From: Antedon bifida
Taxonomy: Eukaryota; Echinodermata; Crinoidea; Comatulida; Antedonidae
Length of the DNA: 64,000 nucleotides
Assembly (NCBI GenBank): GCA_963402885.1
Contig: OY727100.1
Location: forward strand, 12,369,395-12,433,394
Direction: 5' to 3'
A program made the translations under genes and the position numbers. Of this stretch, positions 34,707 to 46,121 are shown piece by piece (positions within the stretch are counted from its first letter, which is position 1; every line of letters begins with the position of its first letter). The notes under the pieces are model-generated. The model worked only from the letters and a program-made list of their open reading frames with translations, did no database searches and had not been told where the DNA came from.

Positions 34707-37700
34707 ATGGATGATGTTGAGGTCGTTATTCCTACTGTGGAGGAGCTGTCCCGTCAGCCTGAAAAAAATGTTCCTTGTCCTGAAGAAGGATGTGATATGA
34801 TCTTTAAAACTCGTCCATCACTTCATATGCATGTTGTGAAAACCCATGGTTTGGTTCAGGTACAGTTACAACTGTTAGTAGGATTTCTGTAGTCTTGATA
34901 AAATATTTCTGTCTTCCTTTATGCGTCACATCAATTAATAAACCCACTCGTGTGCACATATTTCTGAGTGTCTGCAGAATGATCTTCAAATTTGACAGAT
35001 ATATAGTTTTGCACATCATGAAAACAGAAGTGTTTTTTGTAGTAATTATGGACATTCAGTAGTAATGTATTTGAGAATATAAAAGCAGCCTACTATATTT
35101 GCCTTTCTTATATGTAATGTACTGTAAATATCTTGTTTATATGCAGAACCAGTCAGAAAGTATTACATATGGACGTGGCGGAAAGAGAAAAAGCAGGGTC
35201 AAAGTATTTTACTGTCCAGTAGAAAATTGCTCGAGAAGTGTCACTTTGCAAAAGCCATTCAATCGAAGAAATTCTTTACGCCAGGTAAAGTATATTATTA
35301 CTGCACTTGTTAGTCGAGTATTTTATTGTTTTACTTCTGTAACATATACATATTGCGAATATATTTTTTGTTTTCAATTGTCTGTACAAACAGACTATGC
35401 CTATTGGTTTTCCAGAAAAATAGACATTGGTGATGTAAGAAAAAGCTTATATAAAGTTCAGTGTTCTCACAATATAAAAATCAATTCTGGACAATTAAGC
35501 GAACTACCGAATTAATGATATGCTACAGTATATTAAATAAGGTCTATGTTTTTAATGGCTAGGCTTAACTATCACTTGCTTACACCATTTTTAATACCAA
35601 TTTAAACCTGCTTCGGGAGAACACTATTATTAATTAGTTATACTGTAATTTTTTCTTTGTTAGCTTAAGTTCTTAACATTTATTTTTCTTTTAGCACTTC
35701 TTTGTTTGCCATGGAGAAAAGTCATTTGTGTGCTGTAAATGCGGACGTGGCTTTGGGACAGCAACAACACAAAAGAGACATGAGACTATATGTGGTCAGA
35801 TTTTCCATTGCTCTTGTCAGTGCCCCTTCAAATCTAAGGAGTCCCTCCTAATGCATGCTAAAAGACAAGGACATATAGTCCCTGTGCAATATCAAAAGTA
35901 AGTATATCACCTTATACTAAAGATAATGCCTAAAATATTATTGCCCAAGCCTGAAATACGACGACATCTAGGGTCACTACTGGTAAGATATTATTTTATT
36001 TCATATATTTATAAAATTTTAAATTTGTTTTTATAGTTTGCAGTTACCAAAGAAACCAAAAACAACTAAAACCAACCACCAAGTGTTAATGAACGTTCTA
36101 CCAAAGTGTGCCCAAAACCAAGTTAGTAGTTCAACACCAAAACTACAGTTTATCCTCCCAAAACCGAAAGTCCTGTGTGTATCCCAGGCAGCTTCATTGC
36201 ATCCAAAAAACACCACATTAGTGACTGTCAACAATGGTATTATTACAGATATCAAAGAAATCATGCCTGTACAAACTCGGCATGCAAACTTCCCACAAAC
36301 TGTCAATTTGGACATCAAAAACGTTTTTTCCAATGAACCCTCTGTAGAGAGGCCTCAGTTAAGTGATGCTCAAGCCCAGTGGAGTGCGATGGACACGGCG
36401 GACTGGCGGCAAGATAGTACCACAAGTACGCATTTGAACAATCAAGTTCTTCCTGAAATGTTGACAGTTGGAACAAACTTTCCTGGCATTGCCGAAACAG
36501 ATGCTCACACTCAGACAAATATGCCAGCAAACGCAGATGTAAATTTTGCATCAGACATGAACCTTGGTAATAGCGTGAGTGATGCATTAGTGCAGACCAT
36601 GCCATATTTTCGGGTAGAATCTGTTGCACCAGATTCATTAAATCCTAGTGGACAGAATATGGAGACTCAGACTTCCAGTGATCTGCTTGTTCAGGCAATG
36701 GTTTCTGCAATTCTGCAAAGACAGGATGTTAATCAAGATATAATAAATCAACATTCAGTAGTCGTAAGTCCACAAAACTATGTAAATCAACCATTGAATG
36801 TGACACCCAACAACTTTGTTGGTGCAAACTTGAACATACATCGTTGTACATCTTCAAGTATACATCCAATAACTGTGAGAGCTTCATCGGAGACGCAGAC
36901 ACAACGCCATTCAACTATGATAACTCAACCCAACTACGTCACAAGTTCACAATATGTACCTACAACCAATCAAGGAATTAATATCCCACAGACAAATCAA
37001 GTAGCTGTTGCTTCTTCATTAAGTAAACGAAAAAGATCATTTAAAAATATTTCATCTCTGAACTCAAAGGTGTCTTCTAATACCCAAACTACTATGAATT
37101 TGGAGAACACTGACCACTTATTAGGAGAGTATGATGAAAGAGTATTGAACTTGTCACAAGAATCAAGAAACGAATGTCATGACAAGTCCATTCGTACAAT
37201 AACATCATCTCCCAGTTACTTAACAGGGTTAGAGCACCAGAGATCATGTTCTGCAGAAGCTCCACACAAATCCACAATACCTTTGAATATGGAAGAATGT
37301 CAAACTGAAAGAAACACAATAGGGATACAAGCAGAAAATGACATGCAACATGGAAACAATGAACAGAGTGGTTTTTCAACTATCGACTTGATGGATCCAT
37401 TTCCAGATTTTGGTGATGTGTTTCTAGAAAGCATTGCTACCCAAACATATTCAAATGAACAACTTAGAAATTTCAATGATTTTTTGCACGAGTCTCCTCA
37501 TAGCAATCTAGCGGACAATAGGGCGCCAGCTTCTCCTTTGCTAAAGAACATAATGGGGGAAAGTTTTGAAGATTTACTTCATACAGATTCTGGAAGTCAA
37601 ACGGATGAATTTCAAGATTTCATTTTTGAAAACCAGTTCATAGAAAATACAGTCAAGTCTGTCACAACAAACTATAGTAGTGGTGATAATCAAGATAGTA

Positions 37701-38920
37701 TTTCAATGAAAGAACATCCTTTAGATCAGGATGCTGTTTCTGTCCATGACGATGCACACAGTGAATGCACTAATAGCAGTGTTGAACAAGTTAAAGATAT
37801 TTCAAAATCTGGAAAAGATAAACTATTAATGTCGGAAACCATGTCTAAGAATAACAGTGAAGTAGTTTCCAGTATTGTCTCAGATTTAGATAGAGCTACA
37901 GCAGCCCACACAGGTGCATATTTAAATAAAGCTGTTGTCTGCGATAAAGAGGGAGATAATGTAAATGAATATATTACTACAGATAAGATGAAATCTTATG
38001 TTCATCAGACGATTGAAAGAGGAGAAGTTGAGTTCAGTGATGTGGAAACACAAGCTGATATTTATCCTTTTAAACGAAGTAGACTTTGTAATGCTGAGAA
38101 GAGCCACAATGAAACGCAGACAAAGTTTAGTAACATTCCAATTACATCGTCCAATAATCCAATGACATCATCTAGTAGTGTTGCAATGACATCATCTGGT
38201 AGTGTTGCATTGACATCATCTAGTAGTGTTGCAATGACATCACCTGGTAGTGTTGCAATGACATCATCTGGTAGTGTTGCATTGACATCATCTAGTAGTG
38301 TTGCAATGAAATCACCTGGTAGTGTTGCAATGACATCATCTGGTAGTGTTGCATTGACATCATCTAGTAGTGTTGCAATGACATCACCTGGTAGTGTTGC
38401 AATGACATCATCTGGTAGTGTTGCATTGACATCATCTAGTAGTGTTGCAATGACATCACCTGGTAGTGTTGCAATGACATTATCTGGTAGTGTTGCAATG
38501 ACATCTGGTAGTGTTAATCCAATTACATCATACAGTAGTAATCCAATTACATCATGTAATAGTAATCCAATTACATCATGTAATAGTAATCCAATTACAT
38601 CATGTAATAGTAATCCAATTACATCATACAGTAGTAATCCAATTACATCATGTAATAGTAATCCAATTACATCATGTAATAGTAATCAAATACCATTACC
38701 TGCTGCCAATCATCGCAAAGTGACTACATCTGAATCTGTACACAATGCACATCGATCATCAACACAGAACCAGATAAGAGATGCCCCTACATACTGTAAT
38801 GCCGAGATCCAAGCAGATATTATTGTAGTCAATCGAAACAAAGATGATGCCGCAAGCAGTGCTGGTACCACAAGTGTGGAGACACAGACTAGATGCGTAG
38901 ATTGTGTAATTTATACGTAA
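34707..38920 (+). CDS. ATMIN: ATM interactor (ATMIN/ASCIZ)-like zinc-finger transcription factor
   Basis: Four exons (34707-34859, 35147-35284, 35695-35897 and 36037-38920) give about 1125 aa; human ATMIN has 823. The N-terminal ~160 residues hold C2H2-type fingers in the ATMIN pattern: CPEEGCDMIFKTRPSLHMHVVKTH, FYCPVENC, NSLRQHFFVCHGEKSFVCCKCGRGFG, KRHETICG, then FHCSCQCPFKSKESLLMHAKRQGH. The large last exon is a disordered domain with seven exact TQT motifs (HTQTN, ETQTS, ETQTQ, NTQTT, ATQTY, ETQTK, ETQTR) and several near matches. In vertebrate ATMIN these bind dynein light chain DYNLL1, which feeds back on its own transcription. A Ser-rich repeat (SSGSVALTSSSSVAM type, then NPITSCNS type) at about 38150-38690 is lineage-specific. 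Nuclear localisation is inferred (SKRKRSFK). Start ATG chosen as the first in frame before the first finger. Confidence 0.9.
38151..38690 (+). repeat. Coding minisatellite in ATMIN
   Basis: A 72-bp unit (three 24-bp subunits) repeated about four times to 38510, then about eight 24-bp units 'aatccaattacatcatgtaa'. Both are in frame and expand the serine-rich region. Confidence 0.92.
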
Positions 38921-39673
38921 CGAATTATGGTTACCGTGTAAAACAGTTGCAAAATAGAATGGAAGTGGATATATACAATTAAGTACGATAAAACCGTTCA
39001 CGTTGGGTGGTAGTGAGAGCTTTAAAAATATGAGCAATGGAATCTACGGTATTAATGCCGTACGTGTCGGGAGTAAAAATGTCCTTATGCTAGCTGTCTT
39101 TCTCCATTAGCTTTAAATAGCTATATACTGTAATATGAAAGAAAGACCAAAAATATATTTGTCATTAATTATAATAAACATTGCGCCACACTTATAATTT
39201 ATGCGTTATATTTTCGTCAATGTGTGTAGAAAAAAAGATATGTTGCGAACTGTAGGCCCTAATATGATGAAAGAACGGTGAAACTACTGTAAACTGAAAT
39301 TATTTAAAAAGCATACAAATATATGTAATAACATTTTGCTAGAATTATCAATGGATTTTCACTTTTGAACTGTTATAGTTATCTATATATATATATATAA
39401 AGTATATTTTAATAATTAAAATTCCTTCCATTTATGTTTAATTTAACTGAAATGTACTGTTACTGTGTGGTGCAGTCATGCTTAGTACATTGTTTTGTAT
39501 ATTGATAAACTCAGCATATAGCTTCATGGTCATGTGATAAAATAAAAATAGGCAGCAAAATGTTATTTTATGTACACCATTTCCGATGAATATTTTAGTT
39601 TAGTCGGTAAGTAGCGATTTTGAAGACAAAAAAGTTGGATGTAACGTCTAGGGCAATATAAAGAGGTGGACTA

Positions 39674-40200
39674 AAGCTCTGTCTACACTATCAAACCAGG
39701 GAGTTGTAATTAACAACTCCCTGATCAAACTACTCGGTGTACAGCAAAAGAACCTGTAATGACGTCATAAGACGGGATGTAATGTTACATACACGTCAAT
39801 AACCTCGCTACCAAATACGGCTATATTCCGAAAAGTTACGTCACATAACCGGAAATGGCATAATTACGGTAAATTATGAAATCTCAAAGTGATTTTTTGC
39901 TATTTCCGGGAGCAGCAGTGACGTCACAATATCGATCATAAATATGTTTTACTGTATATATTCTTATTCTCCAAAAATGAAATGACATCAAACACGGCTA
40001 TATTATTATTACGAAAATCGTTTGGCACCATCTTCGAGACGTCATATGGCTGTATCCGGTTTGAAATTTGAGAAATCTGTTGTATACCCATGCCAAATCC
40101 CAGCTCAATACTACAACGAATAAGGGAGGTAGTAATATGACGTCATCATGTCCATATTACGGGCACATCACGTATTTTTGTCACATAAAGTTTGATAGTC
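39674..40200. repeat. Interrupted MITE family B copy
   Basis: The left end AGCTCTGTCTACACTATC is at 39675; the right half (GTCATCATGTCC ... TCACATAAAGTTTGATAG) is at 40140-40200. About 400 bp of unrelated sequence separates them. Confidence 0.65.
39697..39723. mobile_element. 27-bp palindromic micro-insertion with 7-bp target duplication
   Basis: CAGGGAGTTGT, a 5-nt loop, then ACAACTCCCTG. It is flanked by ATCAAAC at 39690-39696 and 39724-39730. It sits inside a MITE family B copy whose family consensus shows the empty site. Confidence 0.7.
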
Positions 40201-40689
40201 TTTGAAGTCGTCGTCGGCGCTCTAGTTTAACAATGGTCTTTGTGATGAAAACACAAAGTTTTTCTTTTGATTATATATATCCTATCGAACATGGAAATTA
40301 CAATCTTTTTCCAAAACTAGTAATTTCCTGTTGCTGATGAGACAACTATTGATTCGGAAGTGTTTTTTGTAGGCTACAGATGCATCTAAACTGCAAATGC
40401 AATGTATATTTTGAAATATGCGCGCGTCAATATGCTGCGGTACATATAATTTTGTATTTGTGATGATAATGATTATTCTATATTATTTATACTTTTTTGT
40501 TTGTGGCATCACAGTTTATACTCGGGTAAATTTTGAGATTCATCTAAATGTATATAACAATGTAAAAATAAAAAAGCTATTTCAACATTAAACAGCGCGC
40601 CTCTAATTAAAAATAGTAAGATTGTAAGAAATCTCAGTTAAGTGCGTTGAGTTCGAGTCAGCGAAAGTCACTAACTTGTTAGCTACAGC

Positions 40690-40765
40690 TCGGTCGGTCG
40701 GTTGGTCGGTAAACGCATTAACTTGAGCACACGACTGCAGCCATGTATATGGCCTTGTTTATTAC
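40690..40765. repeat. Dispersed repeat 'tcggttggtcggtaaac'
   Basis: Second copy of the block at 16540-16615, with 'acgactgcagccatgtatat'. Confidence 0.75.
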
Positions 40766-42617
40766 CATTTTCTACAGTAATAGGAACAGTTTTGCTTAGA
40801 TTTATCAATGGATTTTCAATTCTTAATAGCAACAAGCCTATTGTATGGATTTCTTAATGTCGTATAAGAGAATTATAAGGGCGTATGATTATAATAGCCT
40901 CCGATGGCCATATTTGTCGGCATCCCATTCCTCCATCTCACCGGATCAATAATGTCTTTTCGTTCGTCTCCTTTCAATAGTCTTTCGTTCGTGCTTTGTT
41001 TGAATACGCAATGGATTAAGACGAGCTGAACAATGCTTGTTTATATTCTATTAATTATCCTTTTTTTACAATACATTATCGTAAATTATAAGTGCTTCAC
41101 CATTCAGCTATTTCTGTTGATTCACCTCATCGTATCCGCTGACACTACCACCACCACCACTACCACCATCAGAGATGACATAACATCTCAAACATATTTT
41201 TCCTACTGTGTTATGGAACTAATGTAAGGGAGCAATATGGTTTATTCATAATGTGCAAACAGGTTTATTGCTTTTATGTAGAGATGTTGACAATTGAATA
41301 TTTTAGCCACGAAATGGTTCCTCCATGTTTTAGCCAAGCAAACCAATTATATGGATGGCAGTGAACCGCATCATAAACGTATATATTTCTCCTTGTCTAG
41401 ATATAACATAATAAACCAAGATTAAACACAATCAAAACGTTTTATGTTATGTGTATAGATTGTTATATTATCCTCCTTTATCGATTCAATATAAATAGTT
41501 TCTTTCCGTTTCCATGCCAATGAAAACACACACATCAATCGTAAACAACACTGAAGTCGAAAATAGTATATTAATAATTATATTTAATATCAATTCAATA
41601 AAATTCCAACGTTTTAAAGTCCATTTTGCAATATAAAATATAAAAATAACTTCATACATCCATCTGTAACAATAATTAACTCTTAAAAACGATAATTTTG
41701 TCTGGATCGGCCTACACACTGTTTTAATACCCAATAGATATACTTAACTATTAATGTTTATATTGGTTATCGAACACCGAATTTTAAAATATACAGTATG
41801 AAACATAACAATATTATACGATTTTTCTATGCTTTACGTATACACACACTCGGTTCAGGCATGGAAGAATAATTTATTGTAACAATACATCGGGAATTTA
41901 GAAAACTATAAACCGGGCGGATGGTCAGTGCTTTGGTAACGCGAGGTTTTTCAGATTCGACCAAATACTTTTTAAAAAGTAGGCCTACATCTCGATGAAA
42001 ATATGCTATTTACTTTTTTAAGCTAATGCAGTCTCACTTTTCCAATTCACTATTTTTAATTGGTGTAGTAAGAATTGTTCCTAGCATTAACAAGGTGCAG
42101 CCATAGATTCACTGGAATGTAACATACAAAATATAAATAATAATAATAATTCAAAATGTTATAATAACAAAGCCAACAGCCATTAGGTCGCGTGCTACAA
42201 TGCATAGTGATACCGGACCGACCGACAGACCGACCGAGATAGTGAACTATAGAGTCGCGTCCACGCGACTAAAAAGAAAACTGAAAATGCATATTTCCAT
42301 AGAGGCATAAAATATTATACCTCCATGATATTTCCCACCCTTTTTTGCAACATTTGAAAAGTGATATTCACTTCCTTGTGTAACTCGAGCATTTTTAAAA
42401 CATTAATTTAAGATCACATTTCGCACATTACAGTACTGCTCTGTACTACTAGACAATACATTCTTTATTTCACAAGAAGTTACCTACTGAGTGTATTGTT
42501 AAAATGTACATGTGACTACAATGAACACTGTGTATACAAGGTTTTATAGTGCCTTGTGGTAGTAGTTGTTAGGGAAACAGTACAGTATTTCTATAAACAC
42601 CTATTTTTATATCATAA

Positions 42618-42740
42618 AGCTCTATCTACACTATCAAACTACAAAAAAGTGTGATGTGCCCAAATATGGTAGTGATATACCCATGGTAGTGATGACATCA
42701 CATTTTTTTGTCACTTAAAAAAGTTTGATAGTGTAGACTA
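42618..42740. repeat. MITE family B copy
   Basis: AGCTCTATCTACAC start, flanked by TAA on both sides, internal gtgatgtgcccaaatatgg. Confidence 0.85.
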
Positions 42741-43370
42741 TAATAATAAAGTATATCTACAGTATTATATGATTATATGCACACATCATCAGGAAATACT
42801 TTTATTCTGCTTTGATATAAACTGTTCTATACTATTGACGTTTGGTACATGTTGAAAATAAACTTGACATAGCCTGGAATTGAAGGATCATAGTTAGACA
42901 TACTCTTTATGAAGTGGCGGATTCTTTTCCCACTCCTAATGCCCCCACCCACTTTCCTCAATAATTTGAATTTTTTTTATATACCATAAAATCATATTTG
43001 ATCAACACACAATTCAATTTTGAATGTTAGATGTTCTTAATAGTATATCAATATCAATTGTAATAGTGTTACTACTATCGTATTTTTTTGTTATTTTGAA
43101 GCTACTTATTAAATAAAATATTTTATTTCACAGCCTCTAAATAACTAAGCAGTATTAGTATTGTTAAAATACTGTTCTACCTGAGTTTACATAAAGACTG
43201 CCCATGTGGTCTCTTATTACCAATCAATATTGATCTAGAGACATTTATTACAACCATACAATACAAGTAGATGAGGGTGGTAATTAATTGTATTGTATGC
43301 ACTGTGAAGTATAATATACAGTTGTAGTATCTAAACCATGGAGAAATAATATTATTAAATAGATTATATT

Positions 43371-43435
43371 ATATAACACCTAAATAAATTCCTGTCATTT
43401 GATTGGACGACTGTGGGTCACATGACATGCAATAT
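43371..43435. repeat. Second copy of the 75-bp insertion sequence
   Basis: Shares taaataaattcctgtcattt and gattggacga with 10012-10075 with about four differences over 65 bp. Confidence 0.75.
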
Positions 43436-43836
43436 AAGCCAGGTAATCTATAAGATATGGAGAAATAGTGCTGCAATGTATTAAATAGTACATAAGAATA
43501 AACCATAAATATATTGTATACTATCAATACAGTAAACTTTAAAATCTTTATAAATAATTGTAGATAAGTAAGATATAATATGCAAGGAATATTACTTATT
43601 GAATGGCCATTGAAATAAACTATTATGTTACACAATATAAAATATAAAACCACCATAACTGTGTAAAAACATTTATAATTATTTTTAGAATAAACTGTAT
43701 TAGTAACTTAAATTATTACTTGGTTGAATAAATCGAATACAGTTGCAAACAAGAACTGAACTCTATATTTTTGCAATTTTTAGGAAGCATTGATTGAATT
43801 AATTCTCAAAGAACTCAAAGACATTATTTACACAAC

Positions 43837-45451
43837 TTACAAAACACGATGGCTTAATACGGGAACACCAACCTTACGACCACTTATTCCTGGAAGAATC
43901 TCGGATGCTATGGCAGTTGCTGCGTCTCTTTCAAAGGCACCTCTGTGCAGGGAATGAAGAGAGTTTGCGGCATACTCGCTGGGCTTACCAAGACTAGCAA
44001 GTCTGTGAGGAGTTGTTGGTGTTTTTCTAGATGGCTTTGTATCTTTTGTAACCAATCTAGAAGATGTAGTACCTTTCAATTTTCGTAGATTTCCTGGTGA
44101 CACAGACTTACCACTTATTCCTGAGTGTATAAAATTTTTATTTGGAGCATCTACTGTAGTGAAATACTGCTGCGGAGACTCTTTACTAACAGTTGACAAC
44201 GCTGGGGGCGCTGATGACGGAGAAGAGTCAAATCGGCTGCCGTTTAAATGAACCATAATAATTTCATTATCATCCGAAACTCTTCTCATAGATGGAGTCA
44301 GTTTTTTCAGTGGATTTAGATCTTGCTGTGGTATTGTGTAGGCTGGAAATTTTTCAAAACTCCTACAAGCTAGATTTGATGTAGGCATGTTATCAGCGCT
44401 ATGTCTTTCTGGAGTTTTCTTTATTCTTTTAACAACATTGTCCTTTTTTTCTTGAATGTCACAGGTCAGTGGATTCACAGATAGAACTTTATTGTTATCC
44501 CCCACACCGTCACGATTTATATCCATTTGTTTCTTTGATATGACTGTGACAAACGGTAACTGTGGATCTTCAAGTTTGGAGTTAAAATCGCCGCCTGCCC
44601 TTGCGACTTTGTTTGAGTTCAAATGGCAAGGCTGGGCATCCTGCAATGGTTGTATTTTTGTCATTGAAGACTGTTGCAAAACTAATGATTTATCATTTAA
44701 ACTCTTCAAATCCGTTAGACTTTGTGAGACGCGCACAGGCATGTGATCAGACTTCTTCTGGTTGTGTTCCGACAATTGTGATATAAAATCTTGAATATTG
44801 GTTTTATTAAACTGCAGTGTTCCTTCTTTATTTAAATCTTTTGTTACTTGCCTGGAATCTTTCTTCATAAGTGTTTTTTCAAGATGTTCGCGAACTCTTT
44901 CGATATGTTCTACCAATTGCGGATCAGTTGCTCGTTTTTGGATGTTGGTATACATCCTTGTTGTATTGTGTCCCTGAAACTTCCACGCATAATCTGGATT
45001 ATAGCGTGGATTATACCGATACGTCCCAGGCTCAATCTTGTTTCGCCATAATAATTCGTGATTAAGACCCTTTCTGTGGTTTTGTCTTTCTTTTTTATTC
45101 TCTTTATCCTGTCGTTTGTTTGATTTCTCTTCTTGTGGTGTAGAAGAAAGAGTTATATACTTAGGATTAGGCACAGTTGCCTTCCATCCATTCACTGCTT
45201 CTGCCCATTCTTGGCAATTGATAATCTGATGAAAGTAGTCCTCATTTTCACTAAATTGTAATAGCGTATTGATAACACTGCGTTCTTCACAGGCATCTTC
45301 CGGACAATTTTTTTGTTCCCATGGTAAAGGTGTTGCACTGAAGCTACATTTTTTGTTATACATATTTTTATTTGTTTTGTCATCAGACAGACCCATTTTG
45401 TTCAAGTTTATAAATTCAACAATGATTCGATGGCATTCCGCAGACAACCTC
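43837..45451 (-). CDS. Uncharacterised protein, lysine/serine-rich, probably disordered
   Basis: A long minus-strand open frame enters after an acceptor (TTTAG) at 45452. The first in-frame ATG is at 45396, giving 519 aa; an upstream exon would give about 537. I do not recognise a domain. Visible features: an N-terminal patch with ATPLPWEQKNC, EDYFHQIINCQEWAEAV and VPNPKYITLSS; a very basic stretch (EKSNKRQDKENKKERQNH); a Tyr/Asn-rich motif GTYRYNPRYNPDYAWKFQGH; a helical EHIERVREHLEKTLMKK; then a long polar region ending HRGAFERDAATAIASEILPG. No signal peptide or membrane segment. A perfect donor-like GTAAGT overlaps the stop codon, so further 3' exons are possible. Divergent from the chromodomain gene. 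The conserved-looking N-terminal third suggests a real gene. Confidence 0.65.
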
Positions 45452-46121
45452 CTAAATAAAAAAAATAAAAACAGACAGTTGATTTGGCTAGTAGAGAGTA
45501 AAAATTAATAAATATCTGGCAGTCCAGTAGTGTAAAGATATTTTGTAGGTTAGTTAGGCTTAAAAATTGCCCTGTCTGTCTGGTGTGTAGTATAGTAGAC
45601 AGATGTAGCCTAGTAGTAATAGTAGGCCTCTAGGTAGAAGTACGCCTAGGCCTACTCTAGCCCCCTCTCTATCTAGCTAGCTAGTAGGCCCTACTATCTA
45701 GCCAGTAAGCTAGCCTAGCCCCTAGGCCTAATAATAGGCCTAGGCCTAATCTATATACTGTAGACTTAGTAGTATTAAATAAGTAGCCTAGGTAGAGTGT
45801 AGGCTAGCCTACAAATCAAACTAAATATGTTCTTTTATAACAGAGGTTAATTTATATATACATACCTTATGTATTTTACTAGCCCATGTTGTCTATTTAG
45901 TGTGTATAATCAATATATTAGGAACCAAAATACATGGTTTTCTTAAAACATTTTCGCATTATTTTAGCTAAAAACAAATTATCACTTGGCAATCATCAAT
46001 AACAACTAGTCTTTTATCCAGTCGTTTCACTCATCATATCATACGCCCTCTCTAGCCCTCGGCGTGAATCGTGTGTGCGCGCGAAGCGAATAAAAAACAC
46101 GAAAGAGGGAAATTGGAAAAA
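45452..46121. promoter_or_regulatory. Head-to-head intergenic region with CTAG/AGGCCTA-rich tract
   Basis: About 670 bp between divergent genes. Between 45600 and 45810 it is packed with TAGGCCTA, CCTAGG and CTAGCTAG tetramer arrays. The same signature occurs at 46210-46480 and 48950-49060. Confidence 0.45.

Larger units (their letters stand above)
38921..43836. other. Intergenic stretch without recognised genes
   Basis: Holds ATMIN 3' sequence (AATAAA near 39170 and 39540), an (AT)n tract near 39386-39398, an interrupted MITE family B copy with a 27-bp palindrome (39674-40200), dispersed repeats at 40690-40765 and 42205-42270, a CCA/TAC-rich patch at 41145-41170, another family B copy (42618-42740) and the 65-bp repeat at 43371. 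Small open frames look random. Confidence 0.55.
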
